From: Bog-752 sp963799395
GTDB taxonomy: Bacteria > Actinomycetota > Thermoleophilia > UBA2241
Assembly: GCA_963799395.1 (NCBI GenBank)
Contig: CAWCWZ010000012.1
Coordinates: 1-64,000, forward strand
Reading direction: 5' to 3'
DNA length: 64,000 nt
The notes under the pieces are model-generated. The model did no database searches. It saw nothing but the letters and a program-made list of their open reading frames with translations, and was not told the origin of the DNA. Shown here in pieces: positions 16,804 to 26,104 of the stretch (position 1 is its first letter; the number at the start of each line of letters is the position of its first letter). The position numbers were made by a program, and so were the translations under genes.

Positions 16804-19333
16804 ATGTCAGAAGACGTCCGCTCGACTGACACCCGGGAGCAGGGGGACGACCGGCCGCCGGGCTGGCGCCTGACTCGGCGGACCTTCCTCGTGGGCTGCG
16901 CCGCCGCCGCCGGGGCCGCCGCCGCCGCCGGCAAGCTCGTCGACGACACCTTTCTGGGCGGCCTGCAGCCGGCCGCGGCGGCCGCGCCCCCTGTGGTCGA
17001 GCAGCTCGTGCGCACGGGGCATTCCAACAACTGCGATGGCGCCTGCGGGCATCTCGTCCATGTCGCCGACGGCAAGGTGAAGCTTGTCGAAGGGGCGCCG
17101 TGGGGCGCCACCACGATCGACGGCCGCACCGTACCGAAGGCGTATCCGCCGCGCATCTGCCTGCGGGGCGTGTCGCAGCTCGAGAACCTCTACAGCGGCG
17201 ATCGCATCAAATACCCGTACCAGCGGGTCGGCGCGCGCGGCTCGGGCCAGTGGCAGCGCATCTCCTGGGACGAGGCGACCACGATGATCGCCGACAACCT
17301 GAAGACCGTGCAGGCCAAGTACGGCAAGGACGCGGCGTGGATCGCTCCGTACACCGGCTCGCTCGCCATCCTCGAGGGCGTCGTTGGCGCCGGCTTTCGC
17401 CTGGCCAGCGTGATCGGCGCCGCGGCGGGCGATTTCGAGGGCGACAACGAGGGCGACAGCTCGACGCCGGCCGGCTGGAACTACGTGCTCGTCGACCCGA
17501 CGAACCCGAGCAACGGCGGCGGCTTCTTCGACGGACACGAATCGACCGACTTCCTCAACGCCAAGGCGATCGTGCTGTGGGCCAACAACGTCGCCGAGAC
17601 ATCGATCCCGGACTGGCGCGTCATGAAGGACGCCCAGGCCCAGGGCGCCACGCTGATCGCCATCGATCCCCGGTTCACCGCCACCTCTGCCGGCTCGGAC
17701 GCCTGGCTTGCGATCCGGCCCGGAACCGACACGGCTCTGATCGACGCGGTGATCAACTACGTCATCCAGAAGAAGCTGTTCGACGCAGCCTACGTGCGCT
17801 CGTACACGGTAGCGCCGTATCTGGTCAACCCGGAGACCAAGAAGTGGCTGCGCACAGGGGACGTCGGTCTGAGCGGCGACGACTACGTCGTAGCCACGGC
17901 GTCGGGCAAGATCGCGGCGGCCAAGGGAGCACGGAACCCGCAGCTTCTGGGCACCTTCACGGCCGGCTCGCTCCAGGCGCCGACCGCGCTGCAGGTGCTG
18001 GCCGACAAGGTCGCCATCTGCACGCCCGAGTACGTCTCGTCGATCACCGACATCCCGGCGGGCGACATTCTCGCTCTGGCCGAGCTGTGGGGCGGTACGC
18101 ACCCCGTCGCCGTTCGGGCCGGCTTTGCCCTGGCCCACTGGTATCGCGGCGACCTCACGATGCAGGCTCTGCTCACCTTGCAGGCGCTCACAGGCAACAT
18201 CGGCGTGCACGGCGGCGGTGTCACCACCTTCGCCGGCGGCCTTACGACGACGGCTTTCGACCTGCCCGGCTTCTGGGCTCCCGAGGGCACCACCATGTTC
18301 ACCGTCCTCGAGCCCATGCAGGCCTGCCAGGCCATGCTCGAACAACAAGCCTCACCCGTTGCGCGCGGCGTGGTTCATGATCGACAACTTCGCCCAGCAG
18401 ATGTCGGACCGCAACCAGGTGATCAAGGCGCTCAAGTCGCTCGACTTCCTGGTCGTGTCCGACTACGTGATGTCGGCCACGGCTGACCTTGCCGACGTCG
18501 TGCTGCCGGCCGCCACGTACATGGAGAAGACCGACCTGCTGTCGTCGAACAACTTCTACCTGCAGTACATGCCGAACATGGTGCAGCCCCTGTGGGAGTC
18601 GAAGTCCGACCTCGATGCCATCAGCCAGGTCGCCGCGAAGATGGGGTACGGCAAGTACTTCACCAACACGGCCGACGAGTATCTGAAGGAGATCCTCCAC
18701 ATAGGCGATCCGAACGCCGACGGCAACGTCGTCGGGCTGACCTGGGAGCAGCTCACGAGCGGGGCGCCTCATCTGAACACGCCGGAGCTGCCCTACGTGC
18801 CGTTCTTCGACAAGCAGTTCCCGACGAAGTCGGGCAAGATCGAGTTCTACGTCGAGATGCTGGTGCCCTACGACCAGGAGGTCTGCGACTACAAGGAGCA
18901 GATCGAGGCGGCGGCCGGTAACCCGCTCGCCAAGAAGTACCCGCTCACGTTCCTGTCGACCCACACCAAGTTCCGCACCCACTCGCAGTACTGCGATCTG
19001 GCATGGCTGAACGAGATCACCGCCAACGGTGAGGGCTTCCTTGAGATCAACCCCAAAGACGCTCAGGCGCGCGGCATCAGCGAAGGCCAGGTCGTGCGCG
19101 TGTTCAACGACCGCGGCGAGATGAAGGTCTACGCCAAGCTCACGCAGTCGATCAAGCCCGGCGTGGTCAACTGCTACCAGGGCGGGTGGGATTCGCTCTC
19201 CGTCAAGCAGTACGTCGAGGGCCACCCCAACAACCTGACGCACCAGATCGCCAACCCGGCCCAGTCCGTCATCCCGAACTTCCCGTCCAACGCCGCCTAC
19301 TACGACTGCCTCGTGCAGGTGGAAGGAGCGTGA
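16804..19333 (+). CDS. Tat-exported molybdopterin oxidoreductase (DMSO reductase family) catalytic subunit, frame-disrupted
   Basis: Catalytic subunit of a periplasmic or exofacial molybdoenzyme, about 842 residues after correction. A twin-arginine signal (RRTFLVG, residues 25-31) leads into a [4Fe-4S] site H73-x3-C77-x3-C81-x37-C119. A His as first ligand is typical of the NarG/EbdA/SerA (type II) branch. The molybdopterin-guanine-dinucleotide domains follow, with the C-terminal domain including FLEINPKDAQARGI. The reading frame breaks near 18340-18350, where one extra base in CTCGAAC separates two otherwise clean halves. The start follows GGGGAGG. The electron-transfer, membrane and chaperone genes come directly after. 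Substrate cannot be deduced. Confidence 0.9.
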
Positions 19334-19385
19334 CGGCGATGAGCGCACACGTCATGCGACGACTCTCCGAGCAAGGGGGCGAGCA

Positions 19386-20090
19386 ATGAGCACGACGTAT
19401 CCGGGTGTCGACGTCCCCGACCCGGCGCTGCAAAAGGCCACGCGCCTGGGCCTGGTGGTCGACCAGAACCGCTGCGTCGGCTGCTGGACCTGCGCGGTCG
19501 CCTGCAAGGAACAGCAGAACGTGGGCATCGGGCTGTACTGGCTGCGCGTGCTGACCGTGGGCGGCTCCTACATGGACACGCCCCAGGGCGCGTTCCCCGA
19601 GCTCACCATGAGCTACCAGCCCACCCAGTGTTTCCACTGCGACAACCCGCCGTGCGTCAAGGCCTGTCCGACGCAGGCGACCTACAAGATGGCAAACGGC
19701 ATCGTCAACGTCGACTACGAGCGCTGCATCGGCTGTCGCTACTGCATGGTGGCCTGCCCGTACGACAACCGCGTCTTCAACTGGCGCAAGCCGGTGCAAG
19801 AGCCGCCGGCCAGCGTCACCGTCGTCGGCGAGACCCCCGCACGACCCAAAGGCGTCGTCGAGAAGTGCACCTTCTGCGTGCAACGGGTGACCGACGGCCT
19901 GTTGCCGCGCTGCGTCATCGCCTGTCCGGCCGGAGCGCGCTTCTTCGGCGATCTCGACGATCCCAACAGCGAGGTGTCGGTGCTGCTGCGCGACCGGCCG
20001 TCGTACGTCGTGTTCCCCCAGCGCGGCACCGAGCCGAGCCTGCACTACCTCTACCCGACCGGTCCGAACGCCGCGGGAGGTGCGCTGTGA
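19386..20090 (+). CDS. Four-cluster [4Fe-4S] electron-transfer subunit (DmsB/PsrB/NrfC-like)
   Basis: A 234-residue ferredoxin-like beta subunit that wires the molybdenum subunit to the membrane subunit. Cys clusters appear in order: CVGCWTCAVACKE, CFHCDNPPCVKACPT, CIGCRYCMVACPY and CTFCVQR...CVIACP, as in DmsB. It has no export signal of its own, so it would be carried out with the Tat substrate if the enzyme is exofacial. Its TGA overlaps the GTG of the next gene. Confidence 0.93.
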   Translation: MSTTYPGVDVPDPALQKATRLGLVVDQNRCVGCWTCAVACKEQQNVGIGLYWLRVLTVGGSYMDTPQGAFPELTMSYQPTQCFHCDNPPCVKACPTQATYKMANGIVNVDYERCIGCRYCMVACPYDNRVFNWRKPVQEPPASVTVVGETPARPKGVVEKCTFCVQRVTDGLLPRCVIACPAGARFFGDLDDPNSEVSVLLRDRPSYVVFPQRGTEPSLHYLYPTGPNAAGGAL

Positions 20091-21349
20091 GCGCCGCAAC
20101 GACAGAGAGCACGCTCGCCGCGCCGGCTCCGGCGCGGGGCTCGCGCGCCCTGACCTGGTGGATCGTCGCCCTGGTCGCCCTCATCCTGCTCGGCTTCGGC
20201 GTGTGGGTCTACCAGCTCTTCCGCGGCCTGCAGATCACCAACATGCGCGACAACGTCATCTGGGGCCTCTACATCATCAGCTTCATGTTCTTCGTGGGCC
20301 TCTCGGCGGGCGGCCTGATCATCGCCTCGGCGGGTCGCCTGTTCGGCGTCGAGCGCTTCGCGCCGATCGTGCGTCTGGCCGTCGTCGAGGCCACCGTGAC
20401 CATTGCCACGGCGGCGCTGTTCATCATCCCCGACCTCGGCCACGTGCAGCACATCTACAACCTCTTCATCCACGCCCACTGGCTCTCACCGATGATCTGG
20501 GACGTCACCGTCATCCTGATCTACCTGGTCCTGTCGCTGCTGTATGTCTGGTTGTACATGCGGCGCGACTTTGCGGCCCGCGGCAGCTGGCTGGCGCTCG
20601 GCGTCAAGGACACCGGCCAGGCCGGTCGCGACCGCGACCATCGCCTCACCTACGGGCTGGCCTGGATAGCGCTGCCCGCCGCCGTGCTCGTGCACTCCAT
20701 CACCGCCTGGATCTTCGGGCTGCAGATCTCGCGCGGCTTCTGGTATTCGGCCATCATGCCGCCGCTCTTCATCAGCTCCGCTCTGGTCTCGGGACTCGCA
20801 CTCGTGACGATCATCGCCTTCGTCGTGCGGCGCAGCGGACGGGTCTCGTTCGGCGACGAGCTGGGGAGCTTCCTGGGCGGTCTGCTCGCGGTGTTCCTGG
20901 CCGTCGAGGCCTTCCTCGTGCTCTGCGAGGTCCTGGCCGGCTACTACCCGGGCATCCCGACCGACGCCGTGCACGAGCTCTTCAGCGGTCGCTACGCGCC
21001 GGGCTTCGCCGTCGAGATCGTGGTGGGGCTCGTCATCCCGTTCGTCCTCGTGGCGGTCGCCTCCTGGCGACGTCGGCCGCAGATCGTGGTCATCGCTTCG
21101 GTGCTGGCCCTGATCGGCATCTACGTGCATCGTGCCAACCTGATCGTCATCGGCCTCGGCAAGGCGCCGATCCAGCTGGCGCCCGGCACGCCACTCGGCA
21201 TCCCCCAGCCCAGCGGCTCGTCGTTTGCGACCAGCAGCGTGTATTTCCCGTCGGTCTGGGAGTTCCTGATCGTGATCGGCATCGTCGCGCTTTCGGCGCT
21301 GCTGTTTACGCTCGCGGCCCTCTATCTGCCTCTTCGGGAGAAGTCCTAG
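20087..21349 (+). CDS. NrfD/PsrC-type polytopic quinone-interacting membrane subunit
   Basis: A 420-residue protein with about nine or ten transmembrane helices and the NrfD-family hallmarks of a small Gly/Ala-rich first loop (GLSAGGLIIASAGRLFG) and long hydrophobic pairs. It probably exchanges electrons between the quinone pool and the Fe-S subunit. The GTG start overlaps the preceding stop (GTGA) behind GGGAGG. A true type II DMSO reductase would carry a haem b gamma subunit instead, so the pairing with NrfD is noteworthy. Confidence 0.9.
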   Translation: MSAATTESTLAAPAPARGSRALTWWIVALVALILLGFGVWVYQLFRGLQITNMRDNVIWGLYIISFMFFVGLSAGGLIIASAGRLFGVERFAPIVRLAVVEATVTIATAALFIIPDLGHVQHIYNLFIHAHWLSPMIWDVTVILIYLVLSLLYVWLYMRRDFAARGSWLALGVKDTGQAGRDRDHRLTYGLAWIALPAAVLVHSITAWIFGLQISRGFWYSAIMPPLFISSALVSGLALVTIIAFVVRRSGRVSFGDELGSFLGGLLAVFLAVEAFLVLCEVLAGYYPGIPTDAVHELFSGRYAPGFAVEIVVGLVIPFVLVAVASWRRRPQIVVIASVLALIGIYVHRANLIVIGLGKAPIQLAPGTPLGIPQPSGSSFATSSVYFPSVWEFLIVIGIVALSALLFTLAALYLPLREKS

Positions 21350-21352
21350 GCG

Positions 21353-22123
21353 GTGGATGTCTCAGGTCCGCGACTCCCGGACGGCGGCGCCCCTGGCACC
21401 GCGGCCGGCTCGCCGCCAGGCGAGCCGGCCGCGCGCCTGGCCGACATTTGCGCGCGGCGGGCGGCGGTCTACCAGGCGCTGGCCCTCGGCTTCGGTGAGC
21501 CGACGGCGGCCTACCTCGACGCCCTCGTTTCCGGGGAGCTGGTCGAAGGACTGCGCGAGGCGGTCGCCTGGCTGGGCGACGACGCCGCGCTGTACGAGCC
21601 GGCGCTCGCGGCGCTCTCGCGGGCTGGGGCGGCGGCGGAGCGCAGCTCCGCCGCCGCCCTGCGCTCTCTCGCCGTCGAGTACGCCCGCCTCTTCACCGGT
21701 CCCGGCCATCCGGCCGTGATGTGCTACGCCTCGCAGTACCTGGATGTCGGCGAACACCGGCCGGCGCGTCTGAACGGGGCGGCGGCGGCGTACGCCGCCG
21801 CCGCCTACCAGGCCGCCGGCGTCGCGCCGGTCGAGGCGCCGCGCGAGCTGCCCGATCACGTCACGATCGAGCTCGAGTTCCTCTTCCATCTCTGTTGCCG
21901 CGAAGAGGAGGCGTGGGCGTGCGACGACGCCGATGCGGCCCACGGCCTGCGGTGCTCGCTCGACTCGTTCCTGCGCGAGCACGCCGAGCGCTTTCTGACC
22001 GGCTTCGCGGCCGCCGTGCGGGCGGCGTCGGCGGCCGACCTCTACAGGGCTCTGGCCGACCTGCTCGACGCCCACCTCGTCGCCGAGCTCGGTGTGCCGT
22101 TCGCCGGCGGCCGGCCCGAGTAG
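21353..22123 (+). CDS. TorD/DmsD-like molybdoenzyme maturation chaperone
   Basis: A 256-residue mostly helical protein. It contains EYARLFTGPGHP, the family signature, and the later PDHVTIELEFLFHL segment. Such chaperones bind the Tat signal of the catalytic subunit and hold it until cofactor insertion. The GTG start is four bases past the stop of the NrfD gene. It is rich in Ala and Arg but otherwise normal in length. Confidence 0.87.
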   Translation: MDVSGPRLPDGGAPGTAAGSPPGEPAARLADICARRAAVYQALALGFGEPTAAYLDALVSGELVEGLREAVAWLGDDAALYEPALAALSRAGAAAERSSAAALRSLAVEYARLFTGPGHPAVMCYASQYLDVGEHRPARLNGAAAAYAAAAYQAAGVAPVEAPRELPDHVTIELEFLFHLCCREEEAWACDDADAAHGLRCSLDSFLREHAERFLTGFAAAVRAASAADLYRALADLLDAHLVAELGVPFAGGRPE

Positions 22124-22137
22124 CCGGGGGACCTGGC

Positions 22138-23202
22138 GTGGATCGGCTCAAGCTGCTCGACGCCGGTCTGCGGGCCTTCGACGCGCGTCTGCCCGACGTG
22201 ACGCCGCCGCTCTGCGTCGCGACCCGGTATCGCGCGAGCTCCTGCCGGCGCTGTCTCGACGTCTGCCCGGCCGACGCCGTCGAGCCGTCGCCCTGGCTGC
22301 GGGTCGAGCCCGACCGCTGCACCTCGTGCGGCGCCTGCGCGGCGGTCTGCCCGACGGGGGCGCTGGCCTTTTCCACGCGTTCCGAGTCACTGCGCGCGCG
22401 GTTCGCCGAACTCGCGCGCCGCGAGCCGCGACACGCGACACTCGCCTGTCGGTTCGCCGGGGACGCGGAGGGCGAGGGCGGGAACGGCGGGGATCGCGCG
22501 GCGACCGTGGTGCTGTCGTGTCTCGGCGGGCTCTCGGCGGCCGACCTGATCGGCGCTGCGGCCGCCGGGCTGCCCGACGTAACACTCACGAGCGGCGATT
22601 GCGAGGGTTGTCGCGACCGCTCGGCCGGGCTGACCGCGCAGAGCGCGGTCACCGCGGCGGAGGCGGCGTTGGCGACGCTGGGCCGCGGCTTCGCGGTCGA
22701 GCGCCGCCGCGCCCCTGGCGACGGCTTGGCGGCGCTGCCGGCGGCTCCCGGGCTCTCGCGGCGCGACCTCTTCTCGTTTCTCTCGCGCGGCGCCCGCCGG
22801 GCCACGGCCGAGGGCCTCGCGCCGGAGCGGCGCACCGTCGGCGACCTCCACGCCCAGGCGCCGCCGCCGGTCGCCCACGCGCGGCTGCTCGAAGATCTCG
22901 ACCTGCTCGTCGGTGGCGGCGCGGCGGACGACGTGCCGCTGCCCGCGGCGCTACCGCTGGCGACGATCCTCGCGACCGGCGATTGCATCGGCTGCGGTCT
23001 CTGCGCGCGGTACTGCCCGCACGGGGCGCTGGTGCTCGCCGACGGAGTCCTCTCGTGCGACTCGTCACGGTGCACCGGCTGCGGCCTGTGCGCCGAGGCC
23101 TGTCCGCCGGCGGCCCTCGACGTGCGGCCGGCGACGGCGCCGGCCGCCGCGCGCGCGGCCGGCCGGGGCTCGTCGGTCGTGCGCCTCTGGCCGGCGCTCT
23201 GA
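22138..23202 (+). CDS. Polyferredoxin-type protein with four [4Fe-4S] motifs
   Basis: A 354-residue cytoplasmic protein. Two N-terminal cluster motifs (CRRCLDVCPADAV; CTSCGACAAVCPTGAL) and two C-terminal ones (CIGCGLCARYCPHGAL; CTGCGLCAEACPPAAL) flank a middle region with additional Cys residues (VVLSCLGGLS, GDCEGC). The middle resembles domains of ferredoxin-like maturation or electron-transfer proteins found beside molybdoenzymes, but I cannot name the family. GTG 22138 follows GGGGG. As last large gene of the operon it may feed electrons to, or help mature, the enzyme. Confidence 0.8.
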   Translation: MDRLKLLDAGLRAFDARLPDVTPPLCVATRYRASSCRRCLDVCPADAVEPSPWLRVEPDRCTSCGACAAVCPTGALAFSTRSESLRARFAELARREPRHATLACRFAGDAEGEGGNGGDRAATVVLSCLGGLSAADLIGAAAAGLPDVTLTSGDCEGCRDRSAGLTAQSAVTAAEAALATLGRGFAVERRRAPGDGLAALPAAPGLSRRDLFSFLSRGARRATAEGLAPERRTVGDLHAQAPPPVAHARLLEDLDLLVGGGAADDVPLPAALPLATILATGDCIGCGLCARYCPHGALVLADGVLSCDSSRCTGCGLCAEACPPAALDVRPATAPAAARAAGRGSSVVRLWPAL

Positions 23203-23316
23203 GCGGGAGCGTCCTGCTCGTCGCCGGCGGGCGATCGTTGACGACCACGGTCGGCGGCATACCATGAAGCTGTCGCCGTTGTCTGTCGGGAGAGACCGAG
23301 AGAGGAGCCGGTCAGG

Positions 23317-23469
23317 GTGAACCTCGGCCGCGTGATGATCGCCGCGTTCATGGTCGCCATCTTCCTTGGTCCCCGGCGCTGGATGGCCTGGGGAGGGGAG
23401 CTGCGCGACCGCGTTCGTCTGGTCAGGGCGGGGATGCGGGCGCGGCGCGAAAAGCCGCCCGAAGCCTAA
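23317..23469 (+). CDS. Small single-span membrane protein (50 residues)
   Basis: A short frame beginning GTG with a purine-rich GAGAGGAG upstream. The product starts with a hydrophobic helix (VMIAAFMVAIFLG) followed by an amphipathic, Arg-rich cytoplasmic tail (WGGELRDRVRLVRAGM). It lies 114 bases after the polyferredoxin and ends 11 bases before the convergent permease stop. Function unknown; it may be an operon-associated microprotein. Confidence 0.5.
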   Translation: MNLGRVMIAAFMVAIFLGPRRWMAWGGELRDRVRLVRAGMRARREKPPEA

Positions 23470-23479
23470 GGGGCGGGGC

Positions 23480-24922
23480 CTACGGCGCCCGCTCGCGCCG
23501 CTCTTCTTCGCGCTCCATGCCGTACGGCATCTGCGGCGCGCCCTCGTTCAGCACGAAACCGCCCAGCGGCACGGCGACGTCGGCCGCCAGCAGCGGCTGG
23601 CCGCCGCCGTCGTAGCCGGCCGTCTGCTCGCGGCTGCGCAGCCGCGGGTCGAGGATCTCGTCGAAGGCCGTACCCATGAAGGTGAAGGCCAGCACCACGA
23701 AGACGATGGCGATGCCCGGCGGCAGGATGTACCACCAGGCCGGCAGGGTGGCGGCGCCCGAGTTCCAGGCGTTGTGGAGCATGGTGCCCCAGCTGAAGTT
23801 GAGCGGGTCGCCCAGGCCGAGGAACGACAGCTCGGTCTCGGCGGTGATCGCTTCGGCGACCACCAGGATGGTGTTGGCGAAGATCAGCGGAAAGACGTTG
23901 GGCAGGACGTGCTTGTTCATGACGTGCAGGTTGCCTGAACCGATCGCCTTGGCGCGCTCGATGAAGGGCAGCTCGCGGACGCGCAGGGCGTCGGCGCGCA
24001 CGACGCGCGCCGTGCCCGGCCAGCTCGTCACTCCGATGATGACGATGACGATGACGTAGTTGTGGCCCCAGGCGGCCGCCAGCACCATCGCCAGGGGCAG
24101 CCAGGGGATCACGAGGAAGGCGTCGGTGATGCGCATGAAGATCTCGCCGGTCCAGCCGCCGAAGTAACCGGCGCCGATGCCGATGGCGGCGCCGAGGACC
24201 GACGAGATGATCGTCGCCATGAGGCCGACGACGAGCGAGATGCGGGCGCTCCAGATGAACTCGGCGAGTATCGAGCGGCCGAACTCGTCGGTGCCCATGA
24301 GATGGTAGTAGCTGGCCGTCGGGCGCTCGAAGGCGGGGCCGATGCCGGCGCCGGGTGCGAGGAGGGCGTGGTTGGCCAGGAAGGGTGCAAGGAGGGCCAT
24401 GGCCACGAAGGCCACGATGATCCACAGGCCGAGCATGCCCTGGCGGTTCGAGCGGTAGAGCGCCCACGTGCGATGCGCGTTGCGCACGGTGAGCGCGGCG
24501 CGCTCGGGGTGCGCCTCGGCCCACGTCCACACGCAGGCCGCGACGAGGACCACGACCACGGTCTGACACAGCCAGGTGTAGTGGCCCGTGCGGTTCGTGA
24601 TACTGAACCCGCCGGCGCTCAGCAGGCCGCCGTTGACGAGCCCCCAGACCGCGAGGGCGACGCCGGTCGCGATCACGGTGAGGGGGTAGGCGCGCGAGGC
24701 GCCACGACCGAAGTACAGCATGCCGCCCCAGACCACGACCGCGATGGCGGCGAGGAGCAGCAGCAGTGGCGGGTAGTTGCCGATCGACGGCGCGAAGAAG
24801 CCCTTGACGATGGCCACGATTCCGCTCGAGAGCGAGACGTTCTTGGGGTACTTGACGAGCTCGAGGGCGAGCCAGGCGACCGGCGTCCACAGGACGACCC
24901 ACAGCTTCATGCGGCGTGGCAT
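23480..24922 (-). CDS. Peptide/nickel-type ABC transporter permease (DppC/OppC-like) with N-terminal membrane extension
   Basis: A 480-residue inner-membrane permease. The C-terminal half is a standard DppC domain: GTDEFGRSILAEFIWSAR, then the EAA loop ERAKAIGSGNLHVMNKHVLPN in two parts, and FLGLGDPLNFSWG. The first ~160 residues are extra, with about four predicted helices that the family normally lacks. The C-terminal ~50 residues are hydrophilic. Its ATG overlaps the stop of the upstream permease gene (ATGA), so the two are translationally coupled. No ATPase gene follows; the next gene is convergent. Confidence 0.92.
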   Translation of the reverse strand: MPRRMKLWVVLWTPVAWLALELVKYPKNVSLSSGIVAIVKGFFAPSIGNYPPLLLLLAAIAVVVWGGMLYFGRGASRAYPLTVIATGVALAVWGLVNGGLLSAGGFSITNRTGHYTWLCQTVVVVLVAACVWTWAEAHPERAALTVRNAHRTWALYRSNRQGMLGLWIIVAFVAMALLAPFLANHALLAPGAGIGPAFERPTASYYHLMGTDEFGRSILAEFIWSARISLVVGLMATIISSVLGAAIGIGAGYFGGWTGEIFMRITDAFLVIPWLPLAMVLAAAWGHNYVIVIVIIGVTSWPGTARVVRADALRVRELPFIERAKAIGSGNLHVMNKHVLPNVFPLIFANTILVVAEAITAETELSFLGLGDPLNFSWGTMLHNAWNSGAATLPAWWYILPPGIAIVFVVLAFTFMGTAFDEILDPRLRSREQTAGYDGGGQPLLAADVAVPLGGFVLNEGAPQMPYGMEREEERRERAP

Positions 24923-25911
24923 CAGGCGTTCACCCGCGGGTCGATGTAGTACATCATGATGTCGGCGACGAGGTTGGCGACGATCACGGCCACGCTGCCC
25001 AGCATGAAGACGGCCTGCATGACGGGGTAGTCGTGGGCGTCCATCGCCTGGAACGACAGCAGGCCGATCCCCGGCCAGTTGAAGACGCTCTCGATCAAGA
25101 TGGCGCCCGAGACGATGAAGCCCAGGTTCATCATCACCAGGCTCACCGTGGGCAGCATGGCGTTGGGCACCACGTGGTGCCAGAGGATGTTGTTGCTGCT
25201 CAGTCCCTTGGCCTGCGCCGTCAGGACGTAGTCCTCCTTCATCACGCCGGTCAGCGAGCTGCGCATGATCAGGTGGTACTCACCGTAGTAGCCCAGGGCG
25301 AACATGATGACCGGCAGCGTGATGTGGTACATCAGGGTCTTGAGGGTCGTGAAGTCGAGGGGGATCGGGCCCCACATCGCGAAGTGGGCCATGGGGGTCG
25401 ACTCGCGGCCCACGGGGAACCAGCCCAGCGCGACCGAGAAGAACATGATCGCCAGCAGGCACTGCCAGAAGGTCGGCATGGCGTACATGACCATGCTGAT
25501 GTCGGTGCTCGCCGTGTCGAAGGTCTTGCCGCGCTTCCAGCCGGCGATCACGCCTTCGACCATCCCGATCACGGTCGCCAGCAGCGTGCCGAGGCCGCAG
25601 AGGATGATCGTCGGCCAGATGCGCTGGGCGACGATCTGGGTGACCGGCACCTTGAAGGCGAACGAGTAGCCGAACCTTAGCCGCGCCGTGTCGGACCAGT
25701 AGTAGATGAACTGCTCCACGATGGGCTTGTTCAGGTGGAAGGCCGCTTCCTGCTGCTGGATCGCGGCGAGGGAGACCTTGCCCTTGGGCAGCAGGAGCCG
25801 CGCCGGGTTGCCCGGCATGACGCGGAACAGGAAGAAGTTGAACGAGGCGACCAGGACGATCGTCAGCAGGGCGTTGGCGATCTTGCGTAAGAAGTAGGCG
25901 CGCTTGTTCAT
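24922..25911 (-). CDS. Peptide/nickel-type ABC transporter permease (DppB/OppB-like)
   Basis: A 329-residue permease partner of the DppC-like protein. It starts with the typical first helix after MNKRAYFLRKIANALL and includes FRVMPGNPA, the six-helix core, the EAA-type loop around LTAQAKGLSSNNILWHHVVPN and a terminal YYIDPRV. It is divergent from the solute-binding protein gene, sharing a 193-base intergenic region, and the two divergent units probably form one importer. Confidence 0.94.
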   Translation of the reverse strand: MNKRAYFLRKIANALLTIVLVASFNFFLFRVMPGNPARLLLPKGKVSLAAIQQQEAAFHLNKPIVEQFIYYWSDTARLRFGYSFAFKVPVTQIVAQRIWPTIILCGLGTLLATVIGMVEGVIAGWKRGKTFDTASTDISMVMYAMPTFWQCLLAIMFFSVALGWFPVGRESTPMAHFAMWGPIPLDFTTLKTLMYHITLPVIMFALGYYGEYHLIMRSSLTGVMKEDYVLTAQAKGLSSNNILWHHVVPNAMLPTVSLVMMNLGFIVSGAILIESVFNWPGIGLLSFQAMDAHDYPVMQAVFMLGSVAVIVANLVADIMMYYIDPRVNA

Positions 25912-25938
25912 GGCCCTCGTCTCCCCCTCCGCCGTCAA

Positions 25939-25965
25939 CATATAGGAGGCCTGCGGAGGTCGCAA
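25939..25965 (-). promoter_or_regulatory. Predicted promoter of the permease genes
   Basis: On the minus strand TTGCGA (25965-25960), 15 bases, then TATATG (25944-25939). It lies 28 bases upstream of the DppB-like start and faces away from the solute-binding protein gene. Confidence 0.4.
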
Positions 25966-25984
25966 GCAAGGCGTCGACGCGGCC

Positions 25985-26012
25985 TTGCCGAACGCGATGA
26001 TGCGTATAGAAT
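25985..26012 (+). promoter_or_regulatory. Predicted promoter of the solute-binding protein gene
   Basis: TTGCCG (25985-25990), a 16-base spacer and TAGAAT (26007-26012), about 90 bases before the ATG. Back to back with the predicted permease promoter. Confidence 0.45.
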
Positions 26013-26104
26013 CGGTTCTTGTTCCGGGGAGTGGTGGGGGCAGATCGAAGCGTGACGGCGCGGGTTCGCGACCCGCGGACGCTGAAAATGAGCAGGGGGC
26101 CTCG

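Noticed and set aside
16572..16829. 85-codon plus-strand frame before the molybdoenzyme
   Set aside because: No ribosome binding site, Arg-rich, overlaps the strong start at 16804.
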